The notes under the pieces are model-generated. The model did not search any database. It was not told the origin of the DNA and saw only the letters and a list, made by a program, of their open reading frames with translations. Both the position numbers and the translations under genes were made by a program. DNA of 64,000 bases from Elymus sibiricus (Eukaryota > Streptophyta > Magnoliopsida > Poales > Poaceae): assembly GCA_039707655.1 (NCBI GenBank), contig CM077665.1:307582486-307646485 (forward strand), in the 5' to 3' direction. This document shows positions 46,050 to 57,965 of the stretch, in pieces (position 1 is the first letter of the stretch; each line of letters starts with the position of its first letter).

Positions 46050-46109
46050 TGTGCAGAAAAAAAGTTCTCGGAATTGGACGAAACTTTTTGTGAATTATTT
46101 TTGAGAATT

Positions 46110-47627
46110 TGTAGGACCGAAAGTATGTCTAGAGGGGGGGGGGATTAGACTACTTGACCAAATAAAAATTCTACCTTTTCCCAAATTTTAGAGTTGGCAG
46201 TTTTTAACATTCATGGCAAGTCAAGTACACCCTACACATGCATGTCTAAGAGTATAGCAGCGGAAAGTAACAACAAGTATGAGTAGAAATGATAGGGAGA
46301 AGGATCAAACGCAATTGTAGACACGATGATTTTTTCCCGTGGTTCCGATAGGTGGTGCTATCGTACATCCACGTTTATGGAGTCTTCAACCCACGGAGGG
46401 TAACGGTCGCGAGAGTCCACGGAGGGCTCCACCCATAAGGGTCCACGAAGTAGCAACCTTGACTATTCCATAACGGCTTCCGTCCACCAAGGACTAGCCT
46501 CACTATGGGTAGATATTCACGAAGTAGGCGATCTCCTTGCCCTTACAAACTTCTTGGTTCAACTCCACAACACGAAGTAGGAGGCTCCCAAGCGACACCT
46601 AACCAATCTAGGAGGCACCACCCTCCAAAAGGTAATAAGCTCGGCAATGATGATGAACTCCTTGCTCTTGTGCTTCAAGATGATAGACTCCTCAACACAC
46701 AATCACTCTCTCACAGATTTGGCTTGGTGGAAGAGATGGGATTGGTGGAAAGCAACTTGGGGAGGCTAGAAATCAAGATCCATATGGTTGGAGTGGAAGA
46801 TCTTGACCTCAACACAAGGGTAGGTGGTTCTCTCTCAGAAAACTGGATGGGGCAAGTATGGAATAGTTTTGAGTGCTTTTTTTTCGAGTGGGTGGTGGTG
46901 AAGGGGTATATATAGGCATCCCCAAAAATCCAACCGTTACACACAAAATGACCAACTCGGTGACACCGATGTGTTAATCTCGGTGGTACCGAAGTGACCA
47001 AAAGGTGGCAACTTTTGAATCTCGGTGAGACCGATATAGGAAACTCGGTTGCACTGATAAGGTGACCAACGGTCAGATTGCCATTCTCGGTGACGCCGAT
47101 CCAACAATCTCGGTGGTACCGATATTGTGAATTTGCGTAACAGAAAGTTGGCAACCTAAACTCGGTGGCACCGAAGCAGAATCGGTTGCACCGAAAGGCT
47201 AGGGTTTGGCTTAGGTCTGTCTGAGTTTGGGAATCGGTGGCACTGAGTGGAAAGTGTTGGTTGCACCGATTTTGGATATTTGGCTTTGGACAGACTTTTG
47301 TGGAAGAGCTTGTGGGTGTTTTTGGTGACTATCACTTGTGCACGTATGAGCATTTTGTTCACCAACAAAAACCTTACCCCTTTTTAATAGTATTGGCTTT
47401 CCTATGGACTCAAAGTGATTTCTCACAAATGTAAAATGTAGAGTCCTCTTGCTTGAAGCTTTGCCAATCCATTTCCTTGCATCTTTGGGTATTTCCACAA
47501 TCTCCACAATCCCTTTGACATCCCTATCATTGAACTCTCCTGAAATATACTTAGTGGAAACATTAGTTCAATGACTTATATGTTGTTATTAATTACCAAA
47601 ACCACCAAGGGAGAAAATGTGCTTTCA
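46110..47627 (-). mobile_element. Solo LTR (Copia-type suspected), 1518 bp
   Basis: Ends TGTAGGACC and GCTTTCA on the plus strand, flanked by gaatt on both sides (46105-46109 and 47628-47632). Athila-B's 3' LTR shows the uninterrupted site. It is the same repeat as 1-937. Ten TCGGTNNNACCGA-like dyads lie at 46957-47270, all upstream (minus-strand sense) of a TATATATA box at 46907-46914, which supports the minus orientation. The frame 46505-46915 is not supported as a gene. Confidence 0.88.
46957..47270 (-). promoter_or_regulatory. Array of ten short dyads upstream of an LTR TATA box
   Basis: TCGGT-N3-ACCGA or close variants start at 46957, 46980, 47022, 47045, 47087, 47110, 47162, 47182, 47234 and 47258. 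Gaps between neighbouring starts alternate between about 20-24 and 42-52 bases, and the arms are self-complementary. TATATATA on the minus strand is about 40 bases beyond the array. Binding of a dimeric transcription factor is a plausible but untested reading. Confidence 0.6.
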
Positions 47628-48847
47628 GAATTATAATGAATTATGGAGCGAAGACCTGCCGGAGGGGGTGTGCCAGGGGGCCACCACACATCAGGGTGCG
47701 GCCCCCCTAGGTCGCGCCCTGATGGCTTGTGGGGCCCTCATGGTCCTCCGACCCTAATTCCAGTCCTATAAAATCACATCCTCGGAGAAAAAAATTAAAG
47801 AGAAGTTTTCATCGCATTTCACGAGACGGAGCCGCCGCCACCTCCTGTTCTTCCTCGGGAGGGTTGATCTGGAGTCCGTTTGGGGCTCCCGAGAGGGGAA
47901 ATCATTGCCGTCGTCATCACCAACCCTTCTCCATCAACACCGCCATGATGCTCACCATCGGGAGTGAGTAATTCCTTTGTAGGCTTGCTGGACGGTGGTG
48001 GGATTGGATGAGATTGATCATGTAATCGAGTTAAGTTTGATAGGGCTTGATCCCGAGTATCCACTATGTTCTGAGATTGATGTTGCTATGACTTTGCTAT
48101 GCTTAATGCTTGTCACTAGGGCCCGAGTGCCATGATTTCAGATCTGAACCGATTATGTTTTCATGAATATAAGAGTGATTTGGATCCTATCTTGCAAGTT
48201 GTATGCACCTATTACGTTTCTTTATCCGCATACCCCAAGGTGACAATAATTGGGATTCTTTCCGGTGATTGCCGTAGTTTGAGGAGTTCATGTATTCACC
48301 ATGTGTTAATGCTTTGTTCCGGTTCTCTATTAAAAGGTGGCCTTAATATCCCTTAGTTTCCAATAGGACCCCGTTGCCACGGGAGGGTAGGATAAAAGAT
48401 GTCATGCAAGTTCTTATCGCAAGCACGTATGACAATATACAGAATACATGCCTACATTACATTGATGAATTGGAGCTAGTTCTATGTCGCCCTAGTGTCT
48501 AACTGTTATATGATCAATGTCATCTAAATCATTATCCATCACCGATCCACGTTCCTACGCTTTACATATACTGAATCTTGCTAAGTTACTATTGCTACTG
48601 CTACTGTCACAACTGCTACAAAATTGCTGCTGTCACTACTACTGTTACTTTTGCTACTACTATTTGCCGTGCTACTAAACCTTTACTGCAGAGAGATATC
48701 CCAGTTGCGGTGGAATTGACAACTCAACTGTCAAGGCCAATAAATATTATTTGGCTCCCCTTGTGTCAAATCAATAAATTAGGGTGAAATACTACTCGTG
48801 AAGACTGTCGCGACCCCCTATACTTGTGGGTTATCAAGACCTTTTTC

Positions 48848-48865
48848 TGGTGCCGTTGCCGAGGA
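48848..48865 (+). other. Athila-B primer binding site (tRNA-Asp type)
   Basis: TGGTGCCGTTGCCGAGGA lies 11 bases after the LTR. It has two C/G-to-T/A type changes from the usual tRNA-Asp complement. Confidence 0.88.
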
Positions 48866-48912
48866 GCATAGCTCTATTTATTGTGTTAACTTGAGGACAT
48901 ACAATTGCTACT

Positions 48913-50935
48913 ATGAAGAATCTGAAAGATACTCGAACTAAGATCGTCCCCTCTCGCACGAGAGGAGGTAAGGAACTGCCATCTAGCTCTGCTTTTGATT
49001 CACCTACTGTTTTGAATCAACTTGTTACACCACCACCTGTTGATCGTCCTGATATGTCACATGAACTTGATGATGCTACCTCTGAAATTAATGATGATAC
49101 TATTGCTACACATGTTAAAACTGAAAATGTGCCACTGAATGAATTACTTGATGCTCATATTGCTAAAGCTATAGAACTTGAAAATGCTGAAACTGACGAG
49201 GACTTCGAATCACTTGTTACACCTCGCTCTCCTAATAGATATGAATTGCCTCATATACCTGAAGGCTATGTCATGGATAAGGAAACAGCGAATGATTTCT
49301 TTGCTTGTGAAAATAGAGATTACTTGAAGAAACTACTATGCAAACTGAAAGAAAAATCTATGATGGAGAAATGAAATATGATCCTAAATTTGCTACTTCT
49401 CCTATATTTGTTACTGATAAGGATTATGAGTTCTCTGTTGACCATGAGTTAATTCCTATAGTAGAATCTGATCCTTTCCATGGTTATGAAAATGAAACTG
49501 TCGTCGAACACCTTATGAAACTGAATGCTATTGCTGCTTTGTTTACCAATTATGAAAAGATACGCTACTATTATATCCTTAAGCTTTTCCCTTTCTCGCT
49601 AAAAGGCGAGGCTAAGGAATGGTTCCTTTCTCTTGCTCCTGGTTGTATACGTAGTCCCCAGGATATGCTTCATTATTTCTCTGCAAAATATTTTCCTGCT
49701 CATAAGAAACAAGCTGCCTTACAGGAAATATTTAACTTTGCGCAAATTGAAGAAGAGAATCTCCCTCAAGCTTAGGGGAGGCTTCTCCGGTTACTTAGAG
49801 CTTTGCTTGATTGTCCTCTTAAGAAAAATGAAATTATCGATAGCTTTTATAATGGACTAACCGATGCTTCTAGGGACTTCCTAGATAGTTGTGCTGGTTG
49901 TGTTTTCAGGGAAAGAACTGTCGGTCAAGCTGAAGAATTATTGAATAACATATTGCAAAATGCCGATGATTGGACACTTCCTGAACCACCTTCGGAACCT
50001 ATTCAAAAGAAGAGAGGTATTCCATTCCTTAACCCTGAAGATATGCAAGAAGCAAAAAGATCTATGAAGGAGAAAGGTATTAAAATTGAGGATGTCAAGA
50101 AATTACCACCTATTGAAAAAACACATGGCATTGATAACCCGACACCGGTAGTAGAGGTAAACTCTCTCCGTTCCTTTTGAAAATGATATACCTTGCAATA
50201 AGACTCCTGAACAATGCATGTATGAATATGATAATTATATTGTTAAGCAAGAACACTTCAAAAACTATGTTAAATATCAATTGAGACGTAATGCCATGAT
50301 GAAAGACCGCTTAAGTGACTTGATGTTTAGAATTGCTAATGATGTAAAGGGTCTAGGTAAACATGCTTCACACCCAACTAGACCAAGTTGCTAAGTCACA
50401 AAATGATTTGCTTGCTGAGATAAATAATAATATGAATGATCATGCTGTAAGAGTAATGACTAGGGGAGGTCGTATGACCCAAGAACCTCTCTATCCAGAA
50501 GGTCATCCTAAAAGAATAGAACAGGATTCCCAGAGAATTAATGTTGATGCACCTAGTTCCTCTAATAAGAAAAAGAAAAAGGAAAATGATAGGAACTTGC
50601 ATGCTTCTAGTGAACCTGTTGCAAAAACACCTACTGAGAAACATAACGATGTTTCTATTTCTGATGCTGAGACACAATCCGGTAGCGAACATGCACCTAG
50701 TGATAATGAAAATGAAGATGAAAGTAATACCGTGCATGTAGATGCTCCACCAGATAGTAATAAAGAACATGATAATGATGTAGAGATAGAACCTGTGGAG
50801 GATCTTGATAACCCACCTCTTAAAAATAAACGTTATGATAAGAGAGACTTTGTTGCTAGAAAACATGGAAGGGAAAGAGAGCCATGGGTTCAAAAACCCA
50901 TGCCATTCCCTCATAAGCCTTCAAAAATAAGGACG
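48913..50935 (+). pseudogene. Athila-B gag (broken)
   Basis: Frames 48913-49374, 49338-49775, 49803-50180 and 50363-50965 together cover the same gag as Athila-A, with shifts near 49370 and 50175 and a TAG in place of TGG at 49773. The gag core GEAKEWFLSLAPGCIRSPQD and the CPLKKNEI region are readable. Comparison with Athila-A explains each break in either copy. Confidence 0.88.
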
Positions 50936-51620
50936 ATGAGGATTTTGAACTCTTTGTTGAAATGATTAGACCCGTCTTTTTGCGTACTCGTTTGACTGAT
51001 ATATTGAAAATGCCTCCGTATGCTAAGTATATGAAGGATATTATTACTAATAAAAGAAAGATTCCTGAATCTGAAATTGCTACTATGCTTCCAATTACTC
51101 TTTTCATGGAGGAACACCTAAGAAGCTAGGAGATCCTGGCATACCCACAATGCCTTGCTCTATTAAAAGAAATTATGATAAAACAACTTTATGTGATTTA
51201 GGAGCCGGTGTCAGTGTTATGCCTTTCTCCCTTTATAAAAGACTAGATTTGCGTAAGCTTACACCTACCGAGATATCTTTGCAAATGGCTGATAAATCCA
51301 CCGCGTTACCTATTGGAATTTGCGAGGACGTTCCTGTTGTGGTTGCAAATCTTACTATCTTGACAGACTTTGTTATTCTTGATATGCCCGAGGATGACAA
51401 TATGTCGATCATCCTTGGTAGACCCTTCTTAAATACTGCAGGGGCTGTTATTGATTGCAATAAAAGCAAGGTTACCTTTCACGTCAATGGCAAGCAACAT
51501 ACCGTTCATTTTCCGAAGAAGCAAACTTTGGTTAATAATATTAATGTCATTGAGACTACTCCCACGGTTATCATTGGAAGTTTTGCAATTCCTCTACCTA
51601 CTGCTAAGAAGAAATATTAA
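50936..51620 (+). pseudogene. Athila-B aspartic protease (broken)
   Basis: Frameshifts near 50935 and 51095 separate this from gag. The open part 51150-51620 carries LCDLGAGVSVMP (Ala-Gly where Athila-A has Ala-Ser), LQMADKSTALPIG and IILGRPFLNT. A stop at 51618-51620 lies about 40 bases before the Sabrina-type insertion. No RT follows on the far side of that insertion. Confidence 0.88.
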
Positions 51621-51661
51621 AATCTTATTATTGGGGAGATGTAAATCCCCATTGAGGTAAC

Positions 51662-53368
51662 TGATACGTCTCCAACGTATCTATAATTTTTGCTTGTTCC
51701 ATGCTGTTATATTATCATTCTTGGATGTTTTACAATCATTTTATTACAACTTTATATCATTTTTGGGACTAACCTATTGACATAGTGCCAAAGTGCCAGT
51801 TGCTATTTTTGCTTGTTTTTTACTTCGCAGAAAATCAGTACCAAACGGAGATAAACCGCTGCGGGGATTTTTGTGGATTTTTTACGGACCAGAAGAAACC
51901 AGATGGGCCAAAGATCACTAGAAGAGGGGGGCCCAGGGTGGCCAACCCCCACCAGGGCGCGCCAGAGTCCCCCTGGCGCGGCCTGGTGGGTGCTGGGCGC
52001 CTCGGGCACCCCCTCAACCGCCTCCGATGCCTATAAATTCCCAAATATTCGGAAACCATAAAAAATAACCCTAGACTTTCCGCTCCGTCGCCGCAACTCT
52101 GTGTATCGATGAAAAACCAATCCGAAGGCATTCCAGTACCCTGCCGGAGAGGGGAATCCATCTCCGGTGGCCATCTTCATCATCTCGGCGGAGGCCATGA
52201 CGAGGAGGGAGTAGTCCACCCTCGGGGCTGAGGGTATGTACCAGTAGCTATGTGTTCAATCTCTCTCTCTCTCTCTCTCTCTCTCGTGTTCTTGAGATGT
52301 CACGATCTTGATGTATCACGGGCTTTGTTAATATAGTCGGATCACATGATGTTATTTCCTTGCTATCATGTTGTGATGAATTGAATCTTTCCCTTTGAGA
52401 TATCGTTATGTTGGATTGAATATTGGATTTGAGAACACTTGAAATATGTCTTGCATGTGGATACCCGTGGTGACAATGGGTTGTTATATTGATTCACTTG
52501 ATATATGTTTTGGTACTCAACTTGCGGATTCCCGCGGTGACATTGGGGTAATCTATGCATAGGGGTTGATACACGTTCTTGTCCTACTTTCTCCGATAGA
52601 AATCTTGGGGTACTCTTTGAGGTTCTTTGTGTTGATTGAGTATTATGAATCTGAAATTGTTTGATGCGTATCGTATAATTAGCTCATGGATACTTGTGGT
52701 GACATTGGAGTATCTAGGTGACATTAGAGTTGGTTGATGCGTATCATATGGTGTTATTCTAGTACGAACTCTTAGATAGATTGAACGGAAAGGATAGCTT
52801 GATGTTATCTTAGTACGAACTCTTGAATAGATCGATCGAAAAGGATAACTTTAAGGTGGTTTTGTACCCTACAAATAATTTCTTGTTATGTTCTCCGCTA
52901 GATAAGAAATTTGGAGTGATTCTTCGTTGCACGTTGAGGGATGGTTATGTGATCCAATTATATTAGCATTGTTGAGAGATTGCACTAGCAAAAGTACGGA
53001 CCCTAGGCCTTGTTTTCAAGCATTGCAATACCGTTTGTGCTCACATTTGTTACTTGCTACCTTGCTGTTTTTATATTTTCAGATTACAAAAACCTATATC
53101 TACCATCCATATTGCACTTGTATCACCATCTCTTTGCCGAACTAGTGCACCTATACAATTTGCCATTGTATTGGGTGTGTTGGGGACACAAGAGATTTCT
53201 TGTATTTGATTGCAGGGTTGTTTGAGAGAGACCATCTTCATCCTACACCTCCCATGGATTGATAAACCTTAGGTAATCCACTTGAGGGAAAATAGCTACT
53301 GTCCTACAAAACTCTGCGCTTGGAGGCCCAACAAAGTCTACAAGAATAAAGTTGCGTAGTAGACATCA
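51662..53368 (+). repeat. Sabrina-type 5' LTR
   Basis: U3 dyad: 18-base arms at 51948-51965 and 51973-51990, 17 of 18 positions complementary, with core CACCAGG/CCTGGTG. TATAAAT at 52032 is 43 bases after the core. A (CT)n tract of about 24 bases is at 52261. Relative to the 3' LTR it keeps about 28 extra bases near 52170. No gene is present. Confidence 0.95.
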
Positions 53369-53378
53369 AGCTCTTTTC

Positions 53379-53396
53379 TGGCGCCGTTGCTGGGGA
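53379..53396 (+). other. Sabrina-type primer binding site (tRNA-Asp type)
   Basis: TGGCGCCGTTGCTGGGGA lies ten bases after the LTR, nearly identical to the Athila-A and Athila-B sites. Confidence 0.9.
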
Positions 53397-53492
53397 GGTG
53401 AGTGCTTGAAGGTATATCTTTAGATCTCGCAATTAAATCTTTGAGTTTCTTGTTTTTCACTAGTTTGGTTCTATCAAAGAAAACTACAGAAA

Positions 53493-54279
53493 ATGGAGTT
53501 TAGGTTGCATCAATTGTCTCATCTTTATAAAATCTTTCGTGAAAATGATGGTTCGGAAAATTGTGCTCAATTAGTAGAGGAAGAATTTATGAAAATACTT
53601 AATGAGAATTCCTTGAATGATGAGCATGATTGCAATATTGCTAGTATGAATTCTCTGAATATCCATGATGCTAATGATATGCAAAGCCACAAGCTTGGGG
53701 ATGCTATGTTTGATGAAGATGATATTTTTAGTCCCCCAAGTTTTGATGAGCAAATTTTTTATGATAATGACATGCCTACTATCTATGATGATTATGATGA
53801 TGACATGTATGCTATAAAGAGTGATAGTAACCATGAAACTTGTCATCATGTTTTTAATATTCAAAGTGGTTATGTCAATCAAGTATCTCATGATAGTTTT
53901 TTTTGTTGAGTTTGCTCCTACTATTATGAATGAGAAGAAAATTGCTTATATGGAGAGTGACAAATTTTCTATGCTTGTGGATCATGAAGATAATGCTTTA
54001 TGTGATAGTTATGTTGTGAAATTCCTTCATGATGCTACTGAAAATTATTATGAGGGAGGAACATATGCTTGTAGGAATTGCAATAATATCAAGTTTCCTC
54101 TCTATGTGTTCAAAGTTTTGAAGTTATGCTTGTTTTGCCTTCCTATGCTAGTTGATTCTTGCTCCCATAAATTGTTCGCTCACAAAATCCCTATGCATAG
54201 GAAGTGGGTTAGACTTAAATGTGCTTTTCATGTGTTTCATGATGCTCCCTTGCATGTTTCAGATACTATTCCTATGTGA
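53493..54279 (+). pseudogene. Sabrina-type orphan ORF, broken by one T
   Basis: The first part (53493-53909, 138 aa) starts MEFRLHQLSHLYKIF and is rich in Asp, Asn and Glu (YDDYDDDMY). It ends at a TGA right after a run of eight T. With seven T the frame would run on into the part ending at 54279, which carries DHEDNALCDSYVVKFLHDATENYYEGG, the cysteine pair YACRNC and HKIPMHRKWVR. No known domain is recognised; it is not gag, protease or RT by motif. It is the only long ORF of this element and sits where gag would be. The start Met is about 100 bases after the primer site. Confidence 0.7.
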
Positions 54280-57200
54280 GCATCTTTGAAATCATCATGC
54301 CTAGCTAAAAGCCTTTAAAGAAAAGCGCTTGTTGGGAGACAACCCAACACTTATACTTTCTGTTTTGATGTGTTCACATGACTAAGATATTGTATTAATA
54401 ATGTTTTGTGCCTTTTATTTCAATAACGTGCCAAGTAAAGCCTTTGGGATGACTCACAAGATGAGTAGAATTGATGCTGAACCAAAACAGAAACTTTTGA
54501 CTCCAGTACAGGAATTTTCATTTTTTACCGGAGCGTGATAATGATATGAAAGTTTTACACAGTATTCATATACAAATTCTTCATGTTTATCTAATTTTTC
54601 AGAATTTTTAGAGACAGGGAAGTATGGTTACACTACAGATCTTCACAGACTATTCTGTTTTTGACAGATTCTGTTTTGCATGCATAGTTTGCTTGTTTTA
54701 GTGTTCCCATAGCTATTATTCAGTGATATAAATTATGAGAATGATAGAATACAGTAGGTATCATGTGGTAACAATTATTAATCTTGTCTTGACAGTACCT
54801 AAGTGAATGATTTATCTTTATTACACTAACCCTTCTCACGAAGTTCCGTTAAGTTTTGTGTGATTGAAGTTTTCAAGTTTTTGGTGAGACACCGATATGA
54901 GGAGAATAAGGAGTGACAATAACCTAAGCTTGGGGATTCCCAAGGCACCCCCAAGGTAACATCCATGGAAGACTCAAGCGCCTAAGCTTGGGGATGCCCC
55001 GGAAGGCATCCCCTCTTTCGTCTCCAACATTATCGGTATATCTTACTTAGAGCTATATTTTTATTCGTCACATAATATGAGTTTTGCTTGGAGCGTAATT
55101 TTATTTTGTTGTTCTCTGTTAGGTGTTATTTCTAATCTTGTTTTTCAAGAAAAAGTTCCAAGAATTGTCTTAGGATGCTTGCATTGCATGTTTTGATGTG
55201 TGCTGTGTAAAAACAGAAACTTTTGCTGTAGTGTTTGAATTTTCATATTTCACTGGAACGTGGAAAGTTTCTGAAATTTTTACACAGTGTTGTCATATGA
55301 AGTTTATAGCATGTCCTAAATTTTTATAATTTTTTGAGTTGCATAAGTACACTGTTTTCATAAATTGCTACAGACTGTTCTGTTTGGACAGATTGCTGTC
55401 ATAGTTTTGTTATCTGCTTATCCTATAGTTTCCATAGCCTATATTGGTAGATATAAATTGTGGAAATGATAGTAAAAAGTAGATGATGTTTGAAATTATT
55501 ATGCAACTTGTCTTGGCAGTACATGAAGTGTTGATTTATTCTTATGTGTACTAACCTATCTCACGAGTTCTTTTCGAGTTTTGTGTGGATGAAGTTTTTG
55601 AGAATAGGCGAAACCGGGATATGAGAGGATTGAACGAGATACAAAAGCTCAAGCTTGGGGATGCCCAAGGCACCCCAAGTAAATATTTCAAGAAGTCTCA
55701 AGCATCTAAGCTTGGGGATGCTACGCATCCCACCTCTCTTCATCAACAATTATCGGTTAGCCTATGTTGAGCCTAAATTTTTATTCGTTCACATGTTGCG
55801 TGCTATTCTTGGAGTGCTATTTTTCTTTTGCTTGCTGTTTGAATAAAATACTCAGATCTGAAAATCTTTATTGAGAGAGAAAGTCCTCACATAGCTACTT
55901 AATTGTTTGACTACTCATTGATCTTCACTTATATCTTTTGAGAGTAGCTTGTCATTTCCTCCCATGCTTCACTTATACCTTTTTGAGGGATGAAATCTTT
56001 ATGCTCATGTGCTTCACTTAAATTTGTTTGAGCTTGCCAAAAAGAAATGGCAATATATGAAACTAGTCCCAAAGTGATAGATATCCAAGGAGGATATAAT
56101 AAAAACTTTCATGAAGATCATTGGACAAATTAAACTTGATTCCTTGTAATAGTTTTGAAACATGATGCTAGTAATATGTGAGTCATGTTGATGAGTAATT
56201 ATGCTTAGTAGGAATATTGGTGTTAAGGTTTGTGATTCCCTATGCATGCACGAAAGTCAATAGTTATGCAATGAAGTTACATCCTACTTGTGGTGCATTA
56301 TTCGGTGTTAGTTATGTTCAATGCTCACTTATGTGATTTTTTGTTTTTTGGTTTGGTTGCTTCCCAATCTATTTGCTAGCCTTCATTTGTACTAAGTAGA
56401 AATACTACTTGTGTATCCAAAATCCTTAAACCAAGTTTTGCCTTATGAGTCCACCATACCTACCTATATGCGGTATTTCCATGCCGTTCCAAGCAAGTTT
56501 GTATGTGCCATCTCTAAATTTTCAAAATAAATTTTCTCTTTTGTGTGCCCGTACCGCTCATGAAACGGTGGGGAGTGTCCAATATTTTTCCATGCTAGAT
56601 GTGTTATTCTCAAGATGAGTGTTTATTCACTTGTCATTGCACGAGAGTGCGACGGTAATAGGGATGCCCATTCCCGAAATGAAAAAGAAAAAAAATATTT
56701 ACTTTATGTTGTCAAATAATAAATTCCTTGGAAAGTGTTGGTATGGAAGGCAACCGTGGATACGGCCCGCCATGGAAAGTGAAAGTTTGGTGGAAAAAGG
56801 AATGAACTTTATTTTTTGTTTGGGAACCGCCTATGATATATCTAGCATGGAAAGTATTGTGAGCTACTTTGTCATTTTTGTTGACAGGAAAAGCATGCCA
56901 CCCAAAATATTTTTTCTCTCTCAGTTTAAAACTTTGAGCTCTGGCACCTCTACAAATCCCTACTTCCCTCTGCGAAGGGCCTATCTATTTACTTTATGCA
57001 ATTTTTATTTTTGCTTTGAGTCTCCATCTTCTCTTATAAGCACCAACTAGGGGGCACTATGATCGTACTTGAGCATTGGGCATAGCTAATATTTGAGTGT
57101 GTTTCATGAATGGATCAATGATTGAGCATGATGGGCTAGGGATAACTTTCTTTAGTGTTGATATTTTGAAAGACATGGTTGCTTGTTGACATGCTTGAGT

Positions 57201-57365
57201 ATTGAAGTCATTATGTTAAAACTAGACTATTGCTTTGAATCATTTACAAGTCCAAATGTCCATGCTATACAAAGAAGAAAAGAATATGATGAACATGTTA
57301 GGCAGCATTCCACATCAAAAATTCTGTTTTTATCATTTACCTACTCGAGGACGAGTAGGAATTAA
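54280..57365 (+). other. Sabrina-type non-coding interior
   Basis: It holds two diverged direct units (54486-55208 and 55210-55760), then AT-rich DNA. From about 56340 to 57010 it shares blocks with the Athila-A and Athila-B 3' regions (TTGCTTCCCAA, GTCCACCATACCTACC, GGGAACCGCC, GCGAAGGGCCTATC). The frame 56619-57050 is probably chance, though part overlaps the shared block. Confidence 0.65.
54486..55760 (+). repeat. Two tandem units, period about 724 bp, each with two hairpins
   Basis: Both units begin AACAGAAACTTTTG and run through TATAAATT, CTTGTCTTG-CAGTAC and CTCACGA. Hairpin 1: 54929-54955, 10 of 12 pairs. Hairpin 2: GGGGATGCC (54990-54998) with GGCATCCCC (55005-55013). Hairpin 3: 55654-55679, 11 pairs with one bulged A. 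Hairpin 4: GGGATGC (55715-55721) with GCATCCC (55725-55731). Hairpins 2 and 4 differ in loop but keep perfect stems. Confidence 0.82.
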
Positions 57366-57377
57366 GATTGGGGATAC
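57366..57377 (+). other. Sabrina-type polypurine tract
   Basis: GATTGGGGATAC lies directly before the 3' LTR. Its TTGGGGAT core is shared with the four internal hairpins and with position 53695. Confidence 0.75.
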
Positions 57378-57931
57378 TGATACGTCTCCAACGTATCTAT
57401 AATTTTTGCTTGTTCCATGCTGTTATATTATCATTCTTGGATGTTTTACAATCATTTTATTACAACTTTATATCATTTTTTGGGACTAACCTATTGACAT
57501 AGTGCCAAAGTGCCAGTTTTGCTTGTTTTTTACTTCGCAGAAAATCAGTACCAAACGGAGATAAAACGTTGCGGGGATTTTTGTGGATTTTTTACGGACC
57601 AGAAGAAACCAGATGGGCCAAAGATCACCAGAAGAGGGGGCCCAGGGTGGCCAGCCCCCACCAGAGGCCCCATGGCGCGGCCTGGTGGGTGCTGGGCGCC
57701 TCGGGCACCCCCTCAACCGCCTCCGATGCCTATAAATTCGCAAATATTCGGAAACCATCAAAAATAACCCTAGACTCTCTGCTCCGCCGCCGCAACTCTC
57801 TGTATCGATAAAAAACCAATCTGGAGGCGTTCCAGTACCCTGCCGGAGAGGGAAATCCATCTCCGGAGGCCATGACGAGGAGGGAGTAGTCCACCCTCGG
57901 GGCTGAGGGTATGTACCAGTAGCTATGTGTT

Positions 57932-57965
<34 letters not shown>

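Larger units (their letters stand above)
46050..48836 (+). repeat. Athila-B 5' LTR (truncated and interrupted)
   Basis: Homology to the 3' LTR starts at tttgtgcagaa, about 127 bases into the LTR. The sequence breaks at 46109 for the solo LTR and resumes at 47633. It ends GGGTTATCA. The U3 dyad is CATCAGGGTGCG (47689-47700) with CGCGCCCTGATG (47713-47724). TATAAAA at 47767 is 42 bases downstream. Confidence 0.92.

Noticed and set aside
46505..46915. 136-aa plus-strand frame
   Set aside because: Lies within the solo LTR, antisense to its inferred transcription; the related copy at 388-615 does not keep it.
52257..52290. (CT)n microsatellite, also near 57935
   Set aside because: Ordinary simple repeat carried in both Sabrina-type LTRs; no evidence of function.
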